Source: Myxococcus guangdongensis
GTDB taxonomy: Bacteria > Myxococcota > Myxococcia > Myxococcales > Myxococcaceae
Reading direction: 5' to 3'
NCBI RefSeq assembly: GCF_024198255.1
Contig: NZ_JAJVKW010000011.1
Span: 186,001 to 250,000 of the forward strand
Length of the DNA: 64,000 nucleotides
The number at the start of each line of letters is the position of its first letter. Within the stretch, counting starts at the first letter, position 1. Below are positions 1 through 9,617 of this stretch, in pieces. Below the pieces are notes generated by a model, which was not told where the DNA came from, ran no database searches, and was given only the letters and a program-made list of their open reading frames with translations. Position numbers and translations under genes: made by a program.

Positions 1-2
1 GC

Positions 3-1517
3 CTGCTGTCCGGGCGCGCGTCGGTGGACAAGGGGCTCAACGTCCACCTCTCCGAGCGTGACGGCGGCAGCCTCCACGACAAGATGCGGCAGGCGTACTG
101 GTGGATCACCAACAACGCCGTCATCTGCCCCTACTACGACATCGAGTTCGGCGGCTCCGCCGCCCTCAAGAGCAGCGCCGGGGACGAGCTCCACCTCCCC
201 GAGGACATGAGCTACAGCTCCTTCGTCCTCATCCCCCTGCTCACCCTCTTCACCTGCCGCCGAGCCCTCCTCATCGGCGGCCCCGGCCGCGGAAAGACCA
301 CCTCCGCCGTCCTCATGGCCCTGCTCTCCGGCATGTCCCGCGAGGACATCCACCGCTCCATCCAACGCGGCCACCCCCAGCTCTCCATCGCCGACCTGCT
401 CGGCGCCCCCCTCCCGTCCGACATGCTCAAGGCGGAGGACCTCTCCGCCGTCAAGGTGAGCTGGCGCAAGTGGATCACCCAACGCGTCAAGATCATCGAC
501 GAGTACAACCGCATCCCCACCAAGACGCAGTCCGCCCTGCTCTCCCTCATGGCCGAGGGCTACGCGGAGATGATGGACCAGTACGTCTACGCGGGCCGCT
601 CGTCCTGGTTCCTCACCGCCAATGACGACCAGGGCGGCGGCACCTTCCAGGTCATCGAGGCCCTCAAGGACCGCCTCGACGTCGTCGTGCGCGCCGTCCC
701 CTTCAACTCGAACTTCATCGACACCCTCCTCCAGCGCATCGAAGCCGACAAGTCCCCGGAGGAGATGCTCCCCAAGGACATCGTCTTCACCCCTGGCGAG
801 CTGGAGCGCGCCTACACGTCCATCCTCGAAGTCGAGGTCCCCCGCGACGTCCTCGAGCGCGTGGCCTTCTTCCTGGGCCAGCTCGACTTCTGCCGCATGG
901 CGTCCCCCCGCTTCGAGTTCAAGCACAAGGACACCCTCAAGCTCGCCGGGCAGACGGTGTCCGCCGTGTGCAACGAGCAGTGCCCGCTCGACAAGAAGGT
1001 GCACCTCTGCACGCAGACGGAGAACGGCGTCAGCGTGCGCGCCTACCAGACCATCCTCCACTACGCGAAGGCGCTCGCCTTCTTCCGCGGCCACTCCGTC
1101 GTGGAGCTGGAGGACTTCCGTCAAATCGCCCCGTGGGTGCTGCACGAGAAGCTGGTCCCCAACACCCGCAGCGCCTTCTTCGAGGTGAAGGGCCACAAGC
1201 TCCTCCTCCAGGACCGCGTCGCGTGGATTCGCCACATGTTCGACATGGCCATGGGCCACCACGACAAGCACGAGCCCATCCGCCGCAAGGTGGGCGTGCT
1301 GCGCGAGCAACTCGACAAGGGCCTGTCAGGCATCGACCTGCCCACCACCGAGAAGCGCCTCACCACCGTCACCGCGCTGATGAACGAGCTGCTCACGAAG
1401 CAGGAGCTCTCCGGCCCCATCTATGAGGACCTCATCCACTTGAAGTCCATGTACAGCCGCTATCGGAACTACGCGACGTGGCTCAAGGAGAACCCGGGCG
1501 GCGGAGGTCGGCCATGA
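3..1517 (+). CDS. MoxR-family AAA+ ATPase (5' end at or beyond window edge)
   Basis: Predicted MoxR-type AAA+ ATPase, a cytoplasmic chaperone-like motor; family members act with VWA-domain partners to remodel or mature client proteins. The frame is open to the window edge (first in-frame residues LLSGRAS), so the true start is probably outside; the first possible start inside is a GTG at 24 with no Shine-Dalgarno. Counting from that GTG, Walker A is GGPGRGKT (85-92), Walker B is IIDE (157-160) followed by the MoxR-typical PTKTQSALL, and the sensor segment is FLTANDD near 196-202. It is first in a block of four genes joined by 1-4 base overlaps, the third of which carries a VWA fold. ATPase assignment is firm; the client is unknown. 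Confidence 0.85.
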   Translation: MLSGRASVDKGLNVHLSERDGGSLHDKMRQAYWWITNNAVICPYYDIEFGGSAALKSSAGDELHLPEDMSYSSFVLIPLLTLFTCRRALLIGGPGRGKTTSAVLMALLSGMSREDIHRSIQRGHPQLSIADLLGAPLPSDMLKAEDLSAVKVSWRKWITQRVKIIDEYNRIPTKTQSALLSLMAEGYAEMMDQYVYAGRSSWFLTANDDQGGGTFQVIEALKDRLDVVVRAVPFNSNFIDTLLQRIEADKSPEEMLPKDIVFTPGELERAYTSILEVEVPRDVLERVAFFLGQLDFCRMASPRFEFKHKDTLKLAGQTVSAVCNEQCPLDKKVHLCTQTENGVSVRAYQTILHYAKALAFFRGHSVVELEDFRQIAPWVLHEKLVPNTRSAFFEVKGHKLLLQDRVAWIRHMFDMAMGHHDKHEPIRRKVGVLREQLDKGLSGIDLPTTEKRLTTVTALMNELLTKQELSGPIYEDLIHLKSMYSRYRNYATWLKENPGGGGRP

Positions 1518-2341
1518 GCAGCTACGCCGACGAGCTCGAGTCCAGCGCCCGCGCCCGCTACGTCCGCTGGGACGCGGACCTGTGGCGCGAGCTGATTCAA
1601 GGCCCCGCCCGGAAGCTCGGTGACGCCCTCACCCAGTCCGGCGCCGCGCCAGAAGAAGCCGAGGAGCTCCTGCGCGCCTACCTGCGCCTGGGCGCCGAGG
1701 CCATCGGCCTGGGCTACCTCTACCCCGCCACCGCGGGACGCCAGAACCTCTTCACCCTCGCGTGGTCCGACCTGGTGCCCCGCCTGCTCACCGGCGTCCC
1801 GGCCTCCGAGCGCGCCGGTGTGCTCGCGCAGCTGTGGAACGTGGGGGAGAACCTGGAGTCCGCGCCGCCGTGGGTGCAGCGCATCTTCTACCGCGTGAGC
1901 CAGCGGCTCGGCTCGCTCGAGGGCATCGAGGAGCGGCTGCGCGAGACCGCCACGCTCGCGATGGAGCCCCCTACCGCCAAGCTGGGCGACAAGGCCCAGC
2001 CCTTCCTCATCGACCTGTCGCGCGAGGACAGCCGCTTCCTCCCCGGCGCGATGCACTTCCTCGCGCCCACCGTGCTGTGCGTGCATGACCGCCACCGACA
2101 CGCGGTGGCCGGACGCGAGGCCGCGACGCAGGGCCTGCTGCTCGCGGACACGCCGATTCCGCTCGGCGCCATGGGCTGTCGCGAGACGCCCGAGGTGACG
2201 CACCAGCACACGCCCCACCTGGGCGCCGTATCGTGGAACGACCCGCGCGTGGACGCGTGGTACGCCACCCTCACCAACGACTGGCGCGCCGCCGGCACGC
2301 TGGACACGTCGCAGCACGTGCTGGTGCTCGTGCCCGCATGA
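1514..2341 (+). CDS. conserved hypothetical protein of the MoxR/VWA operon
   Basis: 275 residues, not recognised. The ATG sits in an ATGA overlap with the ATPase stop codon, which fixes the start and implies translational coupling; a longer in-frame start at 1478 would lie deep inside the upstream gene. The N-terminal two thirds looks mainly helical, with Leu/Ala/Glu-rich segments; the C-terminal third contains several His and Cys residues (for example HDRHRHAV and HQHTPHL). No signal peptide or membrane segment is visible, so it is probably cytoplasmic. Its position between a MoxR ATPase and a metalloprotease-VWA protein suggests an adaptor or substrate of that machine; this is inference from context alone. 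Confidence 0.75.
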   Translation: MSSYADELESSARARYVRWDADLWRELIQGPARKLGDALTQSGAAPEEAEELLRAYLRLGAEAIGLGYLYPATAGRQNLFTLAWSDLVPRLLTGVPASERAGVLAQLWNVGENLESAPPWVQRIFYRVSQRLGSLEGIEERLRETATLAMEPPTAKLGDKAQPFLIDLSREDSRFLPGAMHFLAPTVLCVHDRHRHAVAGREAATQGLLLADTPIPLGAMGCRETPEVTHQHTPHLGAVSWNDPRVDAWYATLTNDWRAAGTLDTSQHVLVLVPA

Positions 2342-3999
2342 GCCCGTCGCGCTTCACGCCCGAGCACATCGAGCAGTGCTGGCATCGAGCGCTGGCGCTG
2401 TGGGACGTGCAGGTGCGGCTGAGCCCTCCGGAGCCCCACGTCCCCTTCCACCCGGACGCGGACCACGCGAACGAGCCGCTCGCGTACATCGACCTCGTCA
2501 AGCGACAGGTCTTCGTACACTTCGAGCTGCTCCAATCCATGGGCGCGGCGGACAGCTTGATGGCGGTGCTCGCGCATGAAATCGGCCACCACGCGAGGTT
2601 CCCTCACACGCTCGGCTGGGACGCGGAGCTGCGCGTCGTGGAGCAGCGGCTCCTCCCCGGGCTGAAGCAGTCGCTCACCAACCTCTTCTACGACTTGCAG
2701 GTAAACGAGGTGGTGGGGCGCACCCACGCGGAGGACCTGTGCCGCGTGTACCGGGGCTTCCAGCGCACGAGTGGCGACGCGCCGACCTCGCCCCTGTTCT
2801 TCTTCTACCTCGCCATCTACGAGGAGCTGTGGGGCCGCGCGCCCGGGGACCTGGTGCCCCCCGCGGCGATGGCGCCGATGGAGGAGCAGTTCCCAGGCCT
2901 GCGCGCGGAGGCGCGGATGTTCGCGCAGACGTTCTACGCGCTGCCGAACCCGCGGCTTCAGTTCCTGTACTTCTGCGCCACCTTCATCCGCTACCTCGGC
3001 AAGCCCGACGAGCTGTCCTACGTCCTGCCGCTGGGCGACGACGTCTCACAGCCGGACGTGGATGACTGGGACGCCGCGCTCCAGAGTGGGGGCCGCTGGG
3101 AGGACGTGCTCGACGAGGCGCGCAAGCGCGGGTGGCTCGACGCGGTGCCCGCCACGGAGGCGCCGGACCTGCTGGACCAGATTCGCCGCATCACCCATCA
3201 CCTGCCCGGCACGGGGGATGGGAGGCTGCGCAGGGCGCTCGTCGCGCGGCACTACCGGCGGCTCGTCGACCAGCACCTGGTGAAGCTGCCGTCCGCGCCG
3301 TCCCGTCCGGAGCCGTACCTGCGCACCACGCCCGAGGCCTGGGAGTATGGCGACGACCCGTCCGCCATCGACTGGACGTTGACGGTGCTCACGCAGGGGC
3401 ATCTGGCCGCGGTGTCGCCGCTCCGCCGTGAGCTGGAGGCCGACGTGCCGCCTCCGTCCGAGCTCGGCGTGCCGTCGGTGGAGATCTACCTGGACACCAG
3501 CGGCTCCATGCCCAACCCCGCGCAGCAGCTCAACTCGATGACGCTGGCGGCGCAGGTGCTGTCCGCCTCCGCGCTGCGCAAGAAGGCGAAGGTGCGCGGC
3601 ATCATCTATTCGCACCACGCGCCCGTCGTCTCGCCGTGGATGTACGACGAGGAGCGGGCGCGCGACTTCCTCCTGGGCTACATCGGCGGAGGCACGCTGT
3701 ATCCCTTCGACATCCTGAGCGGGCTGTCCCAGGAGGAGCCGGACGCGCTGCGGGTCATCATCTCCGACAGCGACTTCCTGGCGAACGTGACGGAGAAGGG
3801 GGCGATGGAGGCGCTGGTGCGCGCGGCGAGGCGCTCGCGGTTGCTCGTGGCGTTCCTCGCGTTGGGGGAGGACGTGCGAGCGCGGCAGGTGCTCGGGCCC
3901 GTGTTGAAGGAGCGCAACTTCCGCCTGGTGGTGGTGAAATGGCTGTCGGACTTCGGCCAGGCCGCCGCGGCCCTGTCCCAGGCTTTGCTGGAGAAGTGA
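2338..3999 (+). CDS. HExxH metallopeptidase-like protein fused to a VWA domain
   Basis: 553 residues, two recognisable parts. The N-terminal part has HEIGHH at residues 80-85, a zincin-type zinc site (HExxH with an extra His), preceded by a helix typical of the family. The C-terminal part is a VWA fold with the metal-ion-dependent adhesion site DTSGSM at about 386-391 and a later SDSDF segment that could supply the acidic MIDAS residue. Such proteins pair with MoxR ATPases, encoded here two genes upstream. The ATG overlaps the previous stop in an ATGA. The middle region (about 200-370) is unassigned. Protease activity is inferred from the motif; the VWA part may be what the ATPase acts on. 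Confidence 0.8.
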   Translation: MSPSRFTPEHIEQCWHRALALWDVQVRLSPPEPHVPFHPDADHANEPLAYIDLVKRQVFVHFELLQSMGAADSLMAVLAHEIGHHARFPHTLGWDAELRVVEQRLLPGLKQSLTNLFYDLQVNEVVGRTHAEDLCRVYRGFQRTSGDAPTSPLFFFYLAIYEELWGRAPGDLVPPAAMAPMEEQFPGLRAEARMFAQTFYALPNPRLQFLYFCATFIRYLGKPDELSYVLPLGDDVSQPDVDDWDAALQSGGRWEDVLDEARKRGWLDAVPATEAPDLLDQIRRITHHLPGTGDGRLRRALVARHYRRLVDQHLVKLPSAPSRPEPYLRTTPEAWEYGDDPSAIDWTLTVLTQGHLAAVSPLRRELEADVPPPSELGVPSVEIYLDTSGSMPNPAQQLNSMTLAAQVLSASALRKKAKVRGIIYSHHAPVVSPWMYDEERARDFLLGYIGGGTLYPFDILSGLSQEEPDALRVIISDSDFLANVTEKGAMEALVRAARRSRLLVAFLALGEDVRARQVLGPVLKERNFRLVVVKWLSDFGQAAAALSQALLEK

Positions 4000-4565
4000 T
4001 GGTCTTCGACGTCAAGGACATCCAGAAGCAGCTCACCGCGGCGCCCATCGTGTCGCCGTATCCGCACGACCTGGCGATGGCCATCGTCTGCGACACCTTC
4101 CGACTCGCGGGCTTGAGGCCGCCCTCCCGTGCGGATTGGGAGGACCTGGAGCGGCGCGCGAAGCAGGGTGCGCTCTTCAGGGAGCAGGTGGTGATGCTCG
4201 CGTACGCGCTGACGTCGTCCTCGCTGCGGGCGGACTCGGTGGCGTCGCTGCGCAAGAACGTCGACACGTCGAGGCTCCTGCGCGGGTTCTTCCTGGAGGT
4301 GGAGCCGCTGACGGCGGAGATGATTCGCTCCAACGCGTTCCGACAGGAGGAGTTCCTGCGCAAGTGGGTGCACGCGGTGGACGGGCAGGTGAAGGACGAG
4401 TCGCCGAAGGAGTCCGCCGCGCGGCTCAACCAGCTCGACTACCGCACCGCGCTGCGGGAGATGGAGCGGGCGGAGGAGGCCCGGAAGAGGGAGGCGGACC
4501 GGCGCGCGAAGGAGCTCCAGGAGGCGGCCCAGCGCGCCACCGACGCACGAGGATGGCGCGAGTGA
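3999..4565 (+). CDS. hypothetical protein with charged C-terminal coiled coil
   Basis: 188 residues, not recognised. The start codon shares one base with the upstream stop (TGATG), so it is coupled to the metallopeptidase-VWA gene. The body (1-140) is predicted helical. The last ~45 residues are almost entirely Glu, Arg, Lys and Ala in heptad-like spacing (EMERAEEARKREADRRAKEL), a likely coiled coil. There is no signal peptide. It completes the four-gene MoxR block and may be a scaffold or partner. The gene overlaps the following CoA-ligase gene by 13 bases. Confidence 0.75.
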   Translation: MVFDVKDIQKQLTAAPIVSPYPHDLAMAIVCDTFRLAGLRPPSRADWEDLERRAKQGALFREQVVMLAYALTSSSLRADSVASLRKNVDTSRLLRGFFLEVEPLTAEMIRSNAFRQEEFLRKWVHAVDGQVKDESPKESAARLNQLDYRTALREMERAEEARKREADRRAKELQEAAQRATDARGWRE

Positions 4566-5866
4566 CGTTGGGGCTCCCGTCGGACGCGCGCGTGGCACCT
4601 CGCGCGAACATCCGCCGGGACACCGCCTCGCAGCGAGTCCATGTCCCCTGGGCGAGGGGCCTCGCCCGCGAGCTGTCGCACTTCGCGTCGCTCGAGGACG
4701 AGGGAGAAGCCCGCGCGGCGCTGGAGTCGCGGTTGGGAGCGCTGCGCGGCACGCTGCTCGCCTCGCCGTACTACACGCGGCGGCTTCGTGAGGCCGGATT
4801 GCATTCGGGAGATTTGCGAACGCTCGCGGACCTGGAGCACTTCCCCACGCTGGAGCGCGGCGTGCTCGCCACGCACTGGGACGAGGTGCCTCGCCCCCTG
4901 GAGCCCGAGGACGAGGGCGTGGTGGTGCGCAGCTCCGGCTCCACGGGGGAGCCGGTGAAGGTGGTGAGGGACAGGCTCGACTGCCTTCACATGTGGGCGG
5001 TGCTGCGGTTCTGGCTGGAGCGTGCGGGTGCGGTATTGCCGCCGCGTCCACGCGTGGTGTTGCTGGACGCGTTGCCTGGAGGGCTGGAGTACTCGGTGCG
5101 GCTGCGCATCCTCGAGGAGGGGGCGCTGCATCGAGTCTCGGTATTGCGGGAGGACGCGCGAGAGCGGCTGTGCCGGGTGCGGCCGACGGTCCTCTTCTCG
5201 GACCCGGAGGGTCTGCGCTGGCTGGCGGAGCAGCGCGAGGTTCCCACGCCCGCGCTGGTGCTCACCTCAGCGCAGCACCTGCCCCAGGACACGCGCGAGG
5301 CACTGGCGCGCGTGGTGCCGGCGCCGGTGCTCAACTACTACGCCTCGACGGAGACAGGCCCGCTCGCGTGGGAGTGCCTGCAGGGCGTGGGGCGCTTCCA
5401 TGTCCTCGCGCCGGATGTGTGGCTGGAGCCGAGGGAGGGCGAGGTCGTGGTGACGCGGCTGCGGCCCAGCGTGTTGCCCCTGTTGCGCTATCGCCCCGGG
5501 GACTCGGGCGCCGTGCGACGGGACACGTGTCCCTGCGGCTTCCACGGCTGGACACTGGAGGGCTTCGGGGGACGAGGCGCATGTCACTTCACGACGCCCT
5601 CGGGTCGACAGGTGGACGCGTGGGCGCTGGCGTGGGTGTTCAAGCACCACACGCTGCGCGCCTTCCGTCTGACGCAGGTGGAGGGCACGCGCTTCGAGCT
5701 GGAGCTGGCCGACGCCCGAGCGCAGGACGTGCCCGCGCTGTGCGAGCGCCTCCTCGCGGCCCTGCGCAACCTCGGCTGGCGCGAGTCTCCGCGGATTGAC
5801 GTGCGCGCCGTGAGCGCCGAGTCCCTGGCCACGGGCACCAAGCCCCTGCCCTTCCGCGTCTTGTGA
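4553..5866 (+). CDS. PaaK-like AMP-forming acyl-CoA ligase
   Basis: 437-residue member of the phenylacetate-CoA ligase / coenzyme F390 synthetase group of adenylate-forming enzymes, which activate a carboxylate with ATP, usually to a CoA thioester. The P-loop-like SSGSTGEPVK lies at 127-136. A later YYASTETG resembles the A5 core, and YRPGDSG with the following DTCPCGFHGW resembles the region where this family often carries paired Cys residues. The start overlaps the preceding gene by 13 bases, so it may be co-transcribed with the MoxR block, though no functional link is obvious. The acyl substrate cannot be read from sequence. The chosen ATG gives the family length. Confidence 0.8.
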   Translation: MARVTLGLPSDARVAPRANIRRDTASQRVHVPWARGLARELSHFASLEDEGEARAALESRLGALRGTLLASPYYTRRLREAGLHSGDLRTLADLEHFPTLERGVLATHWDEVPRPLEPEDEGVVVRSSGSTGEPVKVVRDRLDCLHMWAVLRFWLERAGAVLPPRPRVVLLDALPGGLEYSVRLRILEEGALHRVSVLREDARERLCRVRPTVLFSDPEGLRWLAEQREVPTPALVLTSAQHLPQDTREALARVVPAPVLNYYASTETGPLAWECLQGVGRFHVLAPDVWLEPREGEVVVTRLRPSVLPLLRYRPGDSGAVRRDTCPCGFHGWTLEGFGGRGACHFTTPSGRQVDAWALAWVFKHHTLRAFRLTQVEGTRFELELADARAQDVPALCERLLAALRNLGWRESPRIDVRAVSAESLATGTKPLPFRVL

Positions 5867-6383
5867 GCGGCCCCTGAAGCGCTGTCCGCTTGCCTCGACA
5901 GGACAGGGCAGGCCGTCAGGAATTGCGCCCCCGTGTCAGGGCTTGGTCATCCGCGAGCAGCCACACCCACGCCGCTGTCACCGTGTGCGCAGGTCCGCCA
6001 CACCGCCCACTTGGAGGTACACGCCACGCGTTTGGACATGACAGACGCCCTGGACCTTCGTCGGAGGCGCCGCATGCTGGATGCCCCCATGTATCCTCTC
6101 TGACTCACGCACGGCGCGGCGCCACTCCATACCCAAACAACACACCTGAAAGTCTTCATCACCAGCGTCAGACAACTCCGGGTCAGCGGCGCCCCGTCCG
6201 ACGGACGCGCCGCCATCCATTGAACAGGTTCGTGCGGGAAGCACCTCGGCGAAGCACCGAGCGTGTTCATTCAATCACTTGCATCATCTGGGGGAGCGAA
6301 GGACTCGCGAGTCGTACCATCATGCGTGACCTGCCTCTCACCGCGAGCGCCTCCCCATCGGGCGCCCACGGTGTCACCCCGCC
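5867..6383. other. intergenic region, 517 bp, no gene seen
   Basis: Less GC-biased than its surroundings, with no ORF showing coding bias. It should hold the 3' end of the ligase transcript and the promoter of the histidine kinase. The only clear element is a 12-nt perfect palindrome near its right end. Confidence 0.5.
6302..6313. promoter_or_regulatory. 12-nt perfect palindrome upstream of the histidine kinase
   Basis: GACTCGCGAGTC, perfectly self-complementary, 70 bp before the kinase GTG. It could be a dimeric repressor or activator site; no promoter hexamers are convincing around it. Confidence 0.3.
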
Positions 6384-8567
6384 GTGAGGAGGCCCTTCGC
6401 CTTGCCCACGCCCGCCTCGCATCTGGAACCCTCGCGTCCGTCCGGCGCCATGCGCGCCCTGGCCCCCCTGTCTCCCGACCCCCGGAAGGCCTGGAGCTGG
6501 CTGCAGCGCTCCCGGCTCGGACGCTATGGCGTCGCGCTGCTCTTCTTCTGCTTCGCGCTGCTGCTCCAACTGGAGCTGTGGCCGCTGATGTCCACCAGCC
6601 CCTTCCTCTTCTTCTACGGCGCCGTCATGGTCGCCGGCTGGTGGGGCGGCTGGGGGCCCTCCCTCATCGTGACGACGCTGTCGCTCGTCGCCGTGGACCA
6701 CTACTTCCTCCCCCCGCGGCTCACCCTCCAGATGCGCTCCGCGGACGTGCTCGCCCTGGGCATCTTCGCGCTCCTCGCCATCTTCATCACCAAGCTCAAC
6801 GTGTCGCTCAGCCGCGCGCTGGAGGAGCGCGCCAGCCTGCTCGAGCGCGCGCACCAGGCCCGCGCCGCGTCCGAGGCCGCCAGGACACGCCTGCACACCA
6901 TCTTCATGCAGGCCCCCGCGCAAATCTTCTTCCTGCGCGGCGCCTCGCACGACTTCGACTTCTCCAACGCCCGAAACAGCTCGCTGCTCAAGCAGCGCGA
7001 CGCCCTGGGCAAGCCCTTCCAGCCGGGCGTGGTGAAGGTGGGCGAAGAGGACGCGCGCGACGTGCTGGACCGCGTCTACACCACGGGCGAGCCCTTCGTG
7101 AGCGGCGCCGTCCCGCTGCGCTTCCTCCAGTCCGACGGCATGGAGAAGGAGACCTTCCACAACCTCGTCTACCAGCCCACGCGCGACACCCAGGGACAGG
7201 TGGACGGCATCGCCGGCTTCGGCTTCGACGTCACCGACCTGGTGCACGCCCGCCAGCGCGCCGAGGCCCTGGCCACCGAGCTGCGCCAGGCCGAGTTCCG
7301 CACCCGCGTGCTCGCCGAGGTCAGCACCGTGCTCGCCTCGTCGCTCGACTACGAGGGCACCATGCGCAACCTGGCGCGGCTCGTGGTGCCCGCGCTCGCG
7401 GACTGGTGCTTCGTGGACCTGGCCCAACCCGACGGCACCTTCCGCCGCCTGGAGGTCGCCCACGCCCGCCCCGAGGACGCCCCCACCGCCGCCGAGGTCC
7501 TCCAGTTCAACCTCATGCCCGAGGGCAACCCGCGCCACCCGCCCACCGCCGCGCTGCTGCGGGGCGAGGCCATCCTCCTGGAGGAGATGACGCCCGCGCA
7601 CATCAAGCGCAGCGCGCACAACGAGAACCACGCCCGGGTGATGCTGGCCACGGGGCTGCGCTCGTTCATCGCCGTGCCCCTGGTGGTCCGCGGCCACACC
7701 ATGGGCGTGTTCAGCTTCTTCACCTCGTTCTCCAACCGCCGCTACACCCAGGCGGACCTCGCGTTCGGCTTGGAGTTGGCCTATCGCGCGGCGCTCTCCA
7801 TGGAGAACGCGCGGCTGTACCGCGAGGCCCAGGAGGCCATCCGCCTGCGCGACGAGTTCCTCTCCATCGCGAGCCACGAGCTGAAGACGCCGCTGACGCC
7901 GCTGAGCCTCAAGCTCCAGGCGCTCTCACGCGAGCTGGAGCGGCACCCGGACAACATCCCCTACGCCGTGGTGAAGGGCTACGTGGACACCGGGGCCAGG
8001 CAGGTGAAGAAGCTGGCGGAGCTGGTAGGCGACCTGCTCGACGTGTCGCGCATCGCCGCGGGCAGGCTGGCGCTGGAGCTGGAGGACGTGGACCTGGGGG
8101 CGCTCATCCGCGAGGTGGCGTCGCGCTACGAGGCCCATGCGGCCCGGTCCGGCTCCTCGCTCCAGGTGGAGGGCGGCGATGCGGGGCTCGTGGGGCGATG
8201 GGACCGGCTGCGGCTGGAGCAGGTGGTCACCAACCTCATCGACAACGCGGTGAAGTACGGCGCGGGCAAGCCCATCGTGTTGAGTCTGGAACAGGGCGCG
8301 AGCCGCGCGCGCCTCAAGGTGCGAGACCAGGGCATCGGCATCGCGCCCGAGCACCTGCCGCGCCTGTTCGGCCGCTTCGAGCGCGCCGTGTCCGAGCGCC
8401 ACTACGGCGGGCTGGGACTGGGGCTCTACATCACCCGGACCCTGGTGGAGGCCATGGGGGGACGGGTGCGCGTGGAGAGCGAGCAGGGCCGCGGCTCCAT
8501 CTTCACCGTGGACCTGCCTCGGGAGCGTGTCGTTCCAGTTGACGTGTCGGCGTCCCAGCCGCAGTAA
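6384..8567 (+). CDS. membrane sensor histidine kinase with PAS-like and GAF domains
   Basis: 727-residue hybrid-sensing histidine kinase. Four hydrophobic segments (about 48-69, 73-88, 91-108, 120-138) form a KdpD/DUF4118-like membrane anchor. A PAS-like region (about 165-285), a GAF-like region (about 310-480) and the kinase core follow. The phosphoacceptor is His498 in [12 protein letters not shown]; the ATPase domain shows [12 protein letters not shown] (N box), DQGIGIAP (G1) and GGLGLGLY (G2). It should phosphorylate a response regulator, but none is adjacent. The GTG at 6384 is the longest start; ATG at 6450 is an alternative that keeps all domains. Confidence 0.88.
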   Translation: MRRPFALPTPASHLEPSRPSGAMRALAPLSPDPRKAWSWLQRSRLGRYGVALLFFCFALLLQLELWPLMSTSPFLFFYGAVMVAGWWGGWGPSLIVTTLSLVAVDHYFLPPRLTLQMRSADVLALGIFALLAIFITKLNVSLSRALEERASLLERAHQARAASEAARTRLHTIFMQAPAQIFFLRGASHDFDFSNARNSSLLKQRDALGKPFQPGVVKVGEEDARDVLDRVYTTGEPFVSGAVPLRFLQSDGMEKETFHNLVYQPTRDTQGQVDGIAGFGFDVTDLVHARQRAEALATELRQAEFRTRVLAEVSTVLASSLDYEGTMRNLARLVVPALADWCFVDLAQPDGTFRRLEVAHARPEDAPTAAEVLQFNLMPEGNPRHPPTAALLRGEAILLEEMTPAHIKRSAHNENHARVMLATGLRSFIAVPLVVRGHTMGVFSFFTSFSNRRYTQADLAFGLELAYRAALSMENARLYREAQEAIRLRDEFLSIASHELKTPLTPLSLKLQALSRELERHPDNIPYAVVKGYVDTGARQVKKLAELVGDLLDVSRIAAGRLALELEDVDLGALIREVASRYEAHAARSGSSLQVEGGDAGLVGRWDRLRLEQVVTNLIDNAVKYGAGKPIVLSLEQGASRARLKVRDQGIGIAPEHLPRLFGRFERAVSERHYGGLGLGLYITRTLVEAMGGRVRVESEQGRGSIFTVDLPRERVVPVDVSASQPQ

Positions 8568-8617
8568 AGGCCCCCTCAGGTGTAACGGGACGCCGCGCTG
8601 GCGGGAGGGATGTCGAC

Positions 8618-9616
8618 ATGGAGACACGGACACTCGGCAAGCAGGGCCTGAAGGTGTCGGCCCTGGGCCTGGGCTGCATGGGGATGTCGGACTTCTACGC
8701 GGGCCGGGACGACGCGGAGTCGGAGGCCACGCTGCTGCACGCCCTGGACAAGGGCGTCACCTTCTTCGACACGGCGGACATGTACGGCTCCGGCACCAAC
8801 GAGGAGCTGGTGGGCCGGGTGCTCAAGCCGCACCGGGCGAAGGTGGTGCTGGCCACCAAGTTCGGAATCGTCCGCGACCCGAACAACCCCCAGGCCCGCG
8901 GCATCAACGGCAAGCCCGAGTACGTGAAGCAGGCGTGCGAGGCCAGCCTGCGCCGGCTGGGGGTGGACGTCATCGACCTGTACTACCTGCACCGCCTGGA
9001 CGCGACGACGCCCATCGAGGACACGGTGGGCGCCATGGCGCAGCTGGTGCGCGAGGGCAAGGTGCGGCACCTGGGCCTGTCGGAGGTGGACGCGGACACG
9101 CTGAGACGCGCGTCGAAGGTGCACCCCATCGCCGCGCTGCAGAGCGAGTACTCGCTGTGGAGCCGCGAGCCCGAGGACGGCGTGCTCCAGGCGTGCCGCG
9201 AGCTGGGCATCGGCTTCGTGCCGTACAGCCCGCTGGGACGCGGCTTCCTCACGGGGCAGCTCAAGCGCTTCGAGGACCTGGCCGCGGATGACTACCGCCG
9301 CAACTCGCCACGCTTCCAGGAGGAGAACTTCACGCGCAACCTGGAGCTGGTGGCGAAGGTGGAGGCGCTGGCGAAGCAGAAGGGGTGCTCACCGGCGCAG
9401 CTCGCGCTCGCGTGGGTGCTGGCCCAGGGGCAGGACCTGGTCCCCATCCCGGGCACCAAGCGCCGCAAGTACCTGGACGAGAACCTGGGGGCGCTCGCGG
9501 TGAAGCTCTCGGAGAAGGACTTGAAGGACATCGACGCCGTCGCGCCTCCGGGTGTCGCTGCGGGCGCGCGCTACCCGACGGCGATGCAGACCGTGCTGCC
9601 GAAGTCCGGCAAGTAG
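8618..9616 (+). CDS. aldo/keto reductase
   Basis: 332-residue NAD(P)H-dependent aldo/keto reductase, a cytoplasmic (beta/alpha)8-barrel enzyme reducing aldehydes or ketones. The tetrad is visible: Asp51 and Tyr56 in DTADMYG, Lys81 in LATKFG and His125 in YYLHRLD. The N-terminal [12 protein letters not shown] segment and overall length fit the AKR13-like group. A GGAGG sits 8 bases before the ATG. It ends one base away from the convergent radical SAM gene, so the two share no transcript. Substrate not predictable. Confidence 0.9.
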   Translation: METRTLGKQGLKVSALGLGCMGMSDFYAGRDDAESEATLLHALDKGVTFFDTADMYGSGTNEELVGRVLKPHRAKVVLATKFGIVRDPNNPQARGINGKPEYVKQACEASLRRLGVDVIDLYYLHRLDATTPIEDTVGAMAQLVREGKVRHLGLSEVDADTLRRASKVHPIAALQSEYSLWSREPEDGVLQACRELGIGFVPYSPLGRGFLTGQLKRFEDLAADDYRRNSPRFQEENFTRNLELVAKVEALAKQKGCSPAQLALAWVLAQGQDLVPIPGTKRRKYLDENLGALAVKLSEKDLKDIDAVAPPGVAAGARYPTAMQTVLPKSGK

Positions 9617-9617
9617 C

